This document shows positions 59,417 through 64,000 of a stretch of DNA of 64,000 nt, piece by piece. The translations under genes and the position numbers were made by a program. Positions within the stretch are counted from its first letter, which is position 1; each line of letters starts with the position of its first letter. The notes under the pieces were generated by a model. That model saw only the letters and a list, made by a program, of their open reading frames with translations, made no database searches and was not told the origin of the DNA. Origin of the DNA: Clostridium estertheticum subsp. estertheticum (lineage in GTDB: Bacteria; Bacillota; Clostridia; Clostridiales; Clostridiaceae); NCBI RefSeq assembly GCF_001877035.1, contig NZ_CP015756.1:425001-489000 (forward strand). The letters run 5' to 3'.

Positions 59417-60424
59417 CTATTTATTTTTTAATGTATTAATTTGAGCTATCATTTCTGGGATTACTTTAAGGAAATCTCCAGCTATTGCTACATCAGCAGC
59501 TTTCATGATAGGTGCAGTTGCATCTTTATTTATAGCTATTATGAAATCAGAATCTTGCATACCAGCTAAATGCTGAATTGCTCCTGAAATACCGCAAGCT
59601 ATATATACAGTTGGTCTTACAGTTTTTCCTGTTTGACCTACTTGTACTGCTTTATCTATCCAACCATTTTCAACTGCTGCTCTTGATGCTCCGACTACAC
59701 CATCTAAAGTAGCTGCAAGTCTTTCAAGTAAAGCAAAATTCTCTTTACTTCCAACTCCACGACCACCAGATACTATAATATTAGCTTCTCCGATATCAGC
59801 TAAAACTGAAGCAACTTTTACAACTTCAATAGTCTTAGTTCTGATATCTGATTCTTTTAAATTTACAGTAACTTTTTCAACTGGGCAAGTTCTAGAAGCA
59901 TCTCTAGCTAATTTTTCGAAAACTCCTGGTCTAATAGTAGCCATTTGTGGTCTATGATCTGCACAAACTATAGTAGCCATTAGGTTTCCACCAAATGCTG
60001 GTCTTGTCATCATTAAATTATTGTTTTCTGTATCTATATCTAATGAAGTACAATCAGCAGTTAAACCTGTTGAAAGTCTTGCTGATATTCTTGGTCCTAA
60101 ATCTCTTCCTAAATAAGTTGCTCCAACAAATATTACTCCTGGTTTTCTCTCATTTGCTAAATCGCATATAACTTTTGCATATGCATCAGTTGTAAAATGA
60201 CCTAGTAGTGGAGAACTCGCAACTATTACCTTATCAGCTCCAAATGCTACAAGTTCTTTAACCATATCATCTGTTTTATCGCCAAGTAGTACAGCTGTTA
60301 ATTCTTCTCCTAATTTATCTGCAATTTCTCGTCCCTTACCTAAAAGTTCGAAAGAAATTTTTTGAAGTTCTCCGTCTCTTTGTTCAGCGAAGACCCATAC
60401 GCCTTTGTAATCTGCTATATTCAT
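59417..60424 (-). CDS. etfA: Electron transfer flavoprotein subunit alpha
   Basis: The 335-residue protein has an N-terminal nucleotide-binding-like domain (1-200; GKGREIADKLGEELTAVLLG) and the FAD domain (205-325) with SGGRGVGS, GASRAAVENGW, VGQTGKTV, YIACGISGAIQHLAGMQDS and IIAINKDATAPI. With EtfB it carries electrons to or from Bcd. In clostridia the Bcd/Etf complex can couple NADH-driven crotonyl-CoA reduction to ferredoxin reduction (bifurcation). The alpha FAD domain resembles the piece fused into the 37085 gene. Confidence 0.96.
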   Translation of the reverse strand: MNIADYKGVWVFAEQRDGELQKISFELLGKGREIADKLGEELTAVLLGDKTDDMVKELVAFGADKVIVASSPLLGHFTTDAYAKVICDLANERKPGVIFVGATYLGRDLGPRISARLSTGLTADCTSLDIDTENNNLMMTRPAFGGNLMATIVCADHRPQMATIRPGVFEKLARDASRTCPVEKVTVNLKESDIRTKTIEVVKVASVLADIGEANIIVSGGRGVGSKENFALLERLAATLDGVVGASRAAVENGWIDKAVQVGQTGKTVRPTVYIACGISGAIQHLAGMQDSDFIIAINKDATAPIMKAADVAIAGDFLKVIPEMIAQINTLKNK

Positions 60425-60444
60425 TGATTGCTCCCTCCTACATT

Positions 60445-61227
60445 TTAGATAAAGTGATTTTCTTTTAATTTAGAAACTGCATATAACGCAGCTTCTGCTG
60501 CTGGTAATTGTATTAATTCGCCTTTTCCCTTAGGTTCTTTAGTCATTGACTTTTTAACCTTTGTTGGTGAACCTTTAAGTCCGAGAACAGCTATGTCTGC
60601 TCCGATATCTGCTGCATTCCAAACTTTTACTTCTTTAGTTTGGAACATTTCAAAAATGTTTTTTATGTTCATATATCTTGGTTCATTTAATTCTTTTATA
60701 GCTGTTAAAAGAACAGGAGTTTTAACTTCTATATCTTCATATCCATCTTCCCAAGCTCTTCTAACTTTTAATCCGCCCTTAATTACGTTAACTTTTTCAA
60801 CGTATGTTATTTGTGCAAGATTTAAATGTTCTGCAATTTCTGGTCCAACTTGCGCTGTATCTCCATCAATTGCTTGTCTTCCAGCAAATACTACATCGTA
60901 GTCTAATTTCTTTAAAGTTGCAGCAAGTGCATGTGATGTAGCTAAAGTATCTGCTCCTGCAAATGCACGATCTGATACAAGTATTGCTTCATCAGCACCC
61001 ATAGCTAAAGCTTCTCTTAATGCTTTTTCTGCCTGAGGTGGTCCCATGCTAATTACAGTCACGTGCGCACCATGTTCATCTTTTAATCTTAATGATTCTT
61101 CTAATGCATTTTTATCATCTGGATTTATTATTGATGGAACTCCTTCTCTTATAAGGGTTCCTGTTTTAGGATCTATTTTAACTTCGTTTGTATCCGGAAC
61201 TTGTTTTAAACATACAACTATATTCAT
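60445..61227 (-). CDS. etfB: Electron transfer flavoprotein subunit beta
   Basis: The 260-residue protein begins MNIVVCLKQVPDTNEVKID and has VFAGRQAIDGDTAQVGPEIAE, the EtfB signature and nucleotide site. In bifurcating ETFs this part holds the NADH-reactive FAD. GGAGGAAATTAA precedes the ATG; the gene lies 11 bases behind bcd and 20 before etfA, clearly one operon. Confidence 0.96.
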   Translation of the reverse strand: MNIVVCLKQVPDTNEVKIDPKTGTLIREGVPSIINPDDKNALEESLRLKDEHGAHVTVISMGPPQAEKALREALAMGADEAILVSDRAFAGADTLATSHALAATLKKLDYDVVFAGRQAIDGDTAQVGPEIAEHLNLAQITYVEKVNVIKGGLKVRRAWEDGYEDIEVKTPVLLTAIKELNEPRYMNIKNIFEMFQTKEVKVWNAADIGADIAVLGLKGSPTKVKKSMTKEPKGKGELIQLPAAEAALYAVSKLKENHFI

Positions 61228-61238
61228 TTAATTTCCTC

Positions 61239-62378
61239 CTACTTTAATAGATTTCCAGCTATAACCATTCTTTGAACTTCTGAAGTTCCTTCATATATTT
61301 CAGTAATCTTCGCATCTCTCATCATTCTTTCTAATGGATATTCTTTAGTATATCCATATCCTCCGAAGATTTGAACAGCTTTTGTTGTAACTTCCATAGC
61401 AGTTTCTGATGCAAATAATTTTGCTCTTGCAGCTTCTACTGTATATGATAAACCAGCATCTTTATTAAATGCAGCTTTATAAACTAAAAGTTTAGCAGCT
61501 TCAATTTTAACATCAAGTTCTGCAACCATCCATTGAAGTCCTTGGAATGCTGCAAGTGGTTTTCCAAATTGTTTTCTTTCTTTCATGTATTTAGTAGCTT
61601 CATCTAATGCTCCTTCAGCGATTCCTAGAGCTTGAGCAGCTACTCCAATTCTTCCACCATCAAGAGTTTTCATTGCAATACCGAAACCTCTTCCTTCTTT
61701 TCCAAGCATGTTTTCTTTTGGAACTATACAGTTCTCAAATACAAGCTCAGTTGTTGATGATGCTCTTATTCCTAATTTATCTTCATGTTTACCTATTGAG
61801 AATCCAGGGAAATCTTTTTCAACTATAAAAGCTGTAATTCCTCTTGTTCCCTTAGTTTTATCAGTCATAGCAAAAACTACAAATGTATCTGCTACGCCAC
61901 CATTTGTGATAAATATTTTTGAACCATTTAATATATAGTTATCACCGCCTAAAGTTGCTGTAGTCTGTTGCCCAGACGCATCTGTACCAGCATTAGGCTC
62001 AGTTAATCCAAAAGCTCCTAATTTTTCGCCAGTTGCAAGTGGTACTAAATATTTCATTTTTTGATCTTCTGTTCCAAAAGCATCTATTGGACCTGCACAT
62101 AATGATGTATGAGCTGATAATATAACTCCTGTTGTTGCACATGCTTTTGATAATTCTTCAACAGCAATAATATATGATAAATTGTTTCCGCCTGCGCCAC
62201 CATATTTAGTTGCTATTGGAATACCCATCATATGGTATCTAGCCATTTTTTCTACAGTTTCGCTAGGAAATCTTTCTGTAACATCTATTTCCGCAGCTAT
62301 TGGTTTAACTTCGTTTAATGCGAATTCACTTACCATCTGTTTTACAAATTCTTGTTCCTTGGTCAATGTAAAATTCAT
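61239..62378 (-). CDS. bcd: Butyryl-CoA dehydrogenase (acyl-CoA dehydrogenase)
   Basis: The 379-residue flavoenzyme has [19 protein letters not shown] (FAD loop), and the catalytic Glu363 in [15 protein letters not shown], as in clostridial Bcd. It converts crotonyl-CoA to butyryl-CoA with EtfAB. The typical clostridial bcs operon (crt-bcd-etfB-etfA-thl-hbd) is not present here. This copy is instead under a sigma-54 promoter and may serve the acid pathway encoded by the preceding genes. AGGAGGCAATTTC precedes the ATG. Confidence 0.93.
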   Translation of the reverse strand: MNFTLTKEQEFVKQMVSEFALNEVKPIAAEIDVTERFPSETVEKMARYHMMGIPIATKYGGAGGNNLSYIIAVEELSKACATTGVILSAHTSLCAGPIDAFGTEDQKMKYLVPLATGEKLGAFGLTEPNAGTDASGQQTTATLGGDNYILNGSKIFITNGGVADTFVVFAMTDKTKGTRGITAFIVEKDFPGFSIGKHEDKLGIRASSTTELVFENCIVPKENMLGKEGRGFGIAMKTLDGGRIGVAAQALGIAEGALDEATKYMKERKQFGKPLAAFQGLQWMVAELDVKIEAAKLLVYKAAFNKDAGLSYTVEAARAKLFASETAMEVTTKAVQIFGGYGYTKEYPLERMMRDAKITEIYEGTSEVQRMVIAGNLLK

Positions 62379-62547
62379 GAAATTGCCTCCTCGCTATTTT
62401 GTAAGATGGATAACAAGTATTAATTGATATCTATCTTATTCTTTGTTCATAATAATTATAAGTTTTGTTATAAAACCGTTTTCTTCATATCTAATTATAA
62501 ACACAATACTTTTAAGTATTCAACCTTAGTATCTATAAATAATACAA

Positions 62548-62565
62548 GCAAGAATAATGCCATGT
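62548..62565 (-). promoter_or_regulatory. Sigma-54 promoter of bcd-etfBA
   Basis: On the minus strand CATGGCATTATTCTTGCTTG has GG-N10-GC and TTGCTTG like the CoA-transferase copy 3 promoter. It leaves a leader of about 160 bases before bcd. Confidence 0.82.
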
Positions 62566-62737
62566 CTGTTTTAAAGACATAATCGCAACTTAAACACAAA
62601 AAATAATTCAAAGTTAGTGAAAATATAATTATTTATTAAAAAATATCCTTTATTATTACACTAATTACATATTTTGATGTAAATTTGGATGTATGTGTAC
62701 TAGAATTAGGACAACTAATTTAAAATATCATAAATAA

Positions 62738-62797
62738 TGTTTTTATGAATGAACAGTTTCATATAATCTATAATAGAAGTGTTCTAAATCTAGTACA
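62738..62797 (-). promoter_or_regulatory. Paired activator sites upstream of bcd
   Basis: TGTTT-TTATGAAT-GAACA (62738-62755) and TGTTC-TAAATCTA-GTACA (62780-62797) start 42 bases apart, about 190 and 233 bases upstream of the sigma-54 promoter. They match the TGTTC-N8-GAACA sites at 55469 with one mismatch each. No gene is present in the 487-base spacer. Confidence 0.62.
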
Positions 62798-62865
62798 TTT
62801 ATAATTGGAATTACTTATTTTTAATTAAGAATGTTTTTAATAGTCCATAATATTTTTTTAGAATA

Positions 62866-63303
62866 TTACTTAGAAGTATTAATAATGTTATTCAATGAAT
62901 CAATATTATTTTGATGGTCTTTTATTATATTATTTAAGATAGTAGAGTTACTAAATGCTGAATTATTTGTTATTAATTCATTAATAGTTTTTATTGCCAT
63001 GAACTCACCTTGTAGGGCTTCCTTAAGATAACTAATATTATCGGTAGTGCCCAGATGTTTTATATTTGATATAGTTTCTGCGACTACTCCTTGAATTCCA
63101 ATACTGCCAGAGGGTCTACCTCCAAGATCTTGTATTTTAGTAGAAATTTGCAGAGTATGTTGCTTATGGGTTCGTTGTATATTTTGTAATTTAGTTTTAA
63201 TGTTTATGTCATTCGCATGGTTTATTAGCGACTCAAAACTGTCAATAGCAATATATTCACTCTCGAGAAGGAAATTTAAATTTTTAATATTTTCACTATT
63301 CAT
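62866..63303 (-). CDS. Ferritin-like-fold small protein (DUF2383/PA2169-like)
   Basis: ATG 63303, with GAGGAG 10 bases upstream, is preferred to the TTG at 63312, giving 145 residues. It is all helical, with E-S-E-Y-I-A-I-D-S-F, H-K-Q-H and E-A-L-Q-G-E-F-M-A-I patterns spaced like a four-helix bundle. G-G-R-P-S-G lies in the inter-helix loop, as in DUF2383 proteins. Metal ligands of true ferritins are not complete. It may be a stress or spore-related structural protein; the role is unknown. Confidence 0.6.
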   Translation of the reverse strand: MNSENIKNLNFLLESEYIAIDSFESLINHANDINIKTKLQNIQRTHKQHTLQISTKIQDLGGRPSGSIGIQGVVAETISNIKHLGTTDNISYLKEALQGEFMAIKTINELITNNSAFSNSTILNNIIKDHQNNIDSLNNIINTSK

Positions 63304-63363
63304 TATTATCAACTCCTCTATTATTTAGGTTACCCAAATAGAGGATACTTATTAATTTGATTT

Positions 63364-63816
63364 TTAAAGTGAACTTTTTAACATTTTTTCATGAGATAGG
63401 TACAGTTGTTTCATTAAAATTTTATCCGCTTGAGTTTGAGTTATAGTACCATTATCAACAAGTGTAGTTATTGGATTTATATAACTAAGTTTAGCACTAT
63501 TTTTATATAATTTATTTTCTGAATTGATTATAGTTTTTCCATAATCAATATTGTTGACCTTTGTAGTTTTAGATTTATTTATTACAGATTTAATTTTGTT
63601 TGCTTGAGCCTGAGTTATAGTACTAGTAATTAAAGATTCTTCTAAATTTTGTTTTGTTTTAGTAGTTATTTGTTTACACTCGCTTGTTAAAACTGTATTT
63701 CCACTAATGTTTATTGGAGTTGCAGTTATTGCAAAGGTTGTACTAACAGATGATAAATATATACCTCCTGTTAATATTCCTGTTAGTATTTTGGTCTTTA
63801 AAGATATATTCTTCAT
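63364..63816 (-). CDS. Small secreted protein with repeated TITQxQAxKI motif
   Basis: The 150-residue protein has a signal peptide (basic KNISLKTK, hydrophobic ILTGILTGGIYLSSVS, cleavage after A-x-A near residue 29). The mature part has two copies of a short motif, TSTITQAQANKIKS and NGTITQTQADKILM. Such DUF2680-like repeats are frequent in exported clostridial proteins of unknown function. AGGAGAG precedes the ATG. It lies 51 bases before the ferritin-like gene, so they may be co-transcribed. Confidence 0.65.
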   Translation of the reverse strand: MKNISLKTKILTGILTGGIYLSSVSTTFAITATPINISGNTVLTSECKQITTKTKQNLEESLITSTITQAQANKIKSVINKSKTTKVNNIDYGKTIINSENKLYKNSAKLSYINPITTLVDNGTITQTQADKILMKQLYLSHEKMLKSSL

Positions 63817-64000
63817 TTTAATCTCTCCTCACTAATTTATTATTGTTTATTTCTATGGTTAATTATATCAATTTTAAATGTCAGAGGAGTGTCAATATGA
63901 TGTATATTTTGTTCCATTTATGTATTTTTTATAAATGTTTTGTATAGGTCAGGAAGGTAATAACTAAAATTATATTAAAACGGCAAAATAGTAAAATAAA

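Noticed and set aside
1-64000. tRNA, rRNA or CRISPR arrays
   Set aside because: No cloverleaf-like conserved arms, rRNA segments or regularly spaced repeats with unique spacers were seen when reading the window.

Overview
The window reads as chromosomal DNA of a low-GC, endospore-forming-type Firmicute, most probably a Clostridium. The evidence is the AT-rich codon use, the strong GGAGG ribosome sites, the Bcd/Etf butyrate genes, FprA, FeoB, and the Bce-type two-component/ABC modules. The species cannot be fixed from the sequence. No rRNA, tRNA or CRISPR array was seen.

Region 1 (1-23 kb) is a stress and antibiotic-response region. It starts with a DsbA-like tail, a DUF1304 protein and a tRNA-dihydrouridine synthase. 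Two complete Bce-type modules follow (response regulator, short sensor kinase, ATPase, FtsX-type permease) at 1658-6198 and 13995-18596. Between them lie a hydrolase, a second type of two-component pair with a lipoprotein, a polysaccharide deacetylase and several wrecked genes: a duplicated, truncated response regulator, a transposase relic, an IS3 relic and a tyrosine-recombinase relic. A MarR regulator and a heterodimeric ABC exporter follow, with a matching palindrome in front of each.

Region 2 (23-37 kb) holds a PucR regulator divergent from an iron-sulfur flavoprotein-like gene, then a graveyard of ABC-exporter and TetR fragments, including one chimeric ORF. A Crp/Fnr-like regulator follows. 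Next is a Feo ferrous-iron locus with three FeoA proteins, FeoB, a Cys-rich partner and a Fur-like box. The region ends with a sucrose operon (BglG-type antiterminator, IIBCA permease, GH32 hydrolase) carrying two RAT/terminator switches.

Region 3 (37-41 kb) is the most unusual part. An acyl-CoA dehydrogenase is fused to the FAD domain of ETF-alpha and to a rubredoxin, directly upstream of the flavodiiron protein FprA. An Rrf2 regulator follows. The fusion gene and rrf2 share a GTATAC-N7-(G/C)TATAC operator-like site. I infer a redox-controlled route from acyl-CoA electrons to O2 or NO reduction.

Region 4 (41-48.5 kb) carries a LacI regulator with a gluconate-dehydrogenase-like SDR and an RpiB-family protein, a CrtC/AttH-like protein, and a MacAB-like efflux set.

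Region 5 (48.6-62.4 kb, minus strand) looks like one regulon. It contains three near-identical acyl-CoA transferases, two GntP permeases, two MaoC/PhaJ hydratases, a sigma-54 activator and bcd-etfB-etfA. Three sigma-54 promoters (GG-N10-GC) are visible. Upstream of them are paired TGTTC-N8-GAACA-like sites spaced 41-42 bp. A coherent but inferred function is uptake and fermentation of 3-hydroxybutyrate (or a similar short acid): import, CoA activation, dehydration to crotonyl-CoA and reduction to butyryl-CoA. The window ends with a ferritin-like-fold small protein and a small secreted protein.
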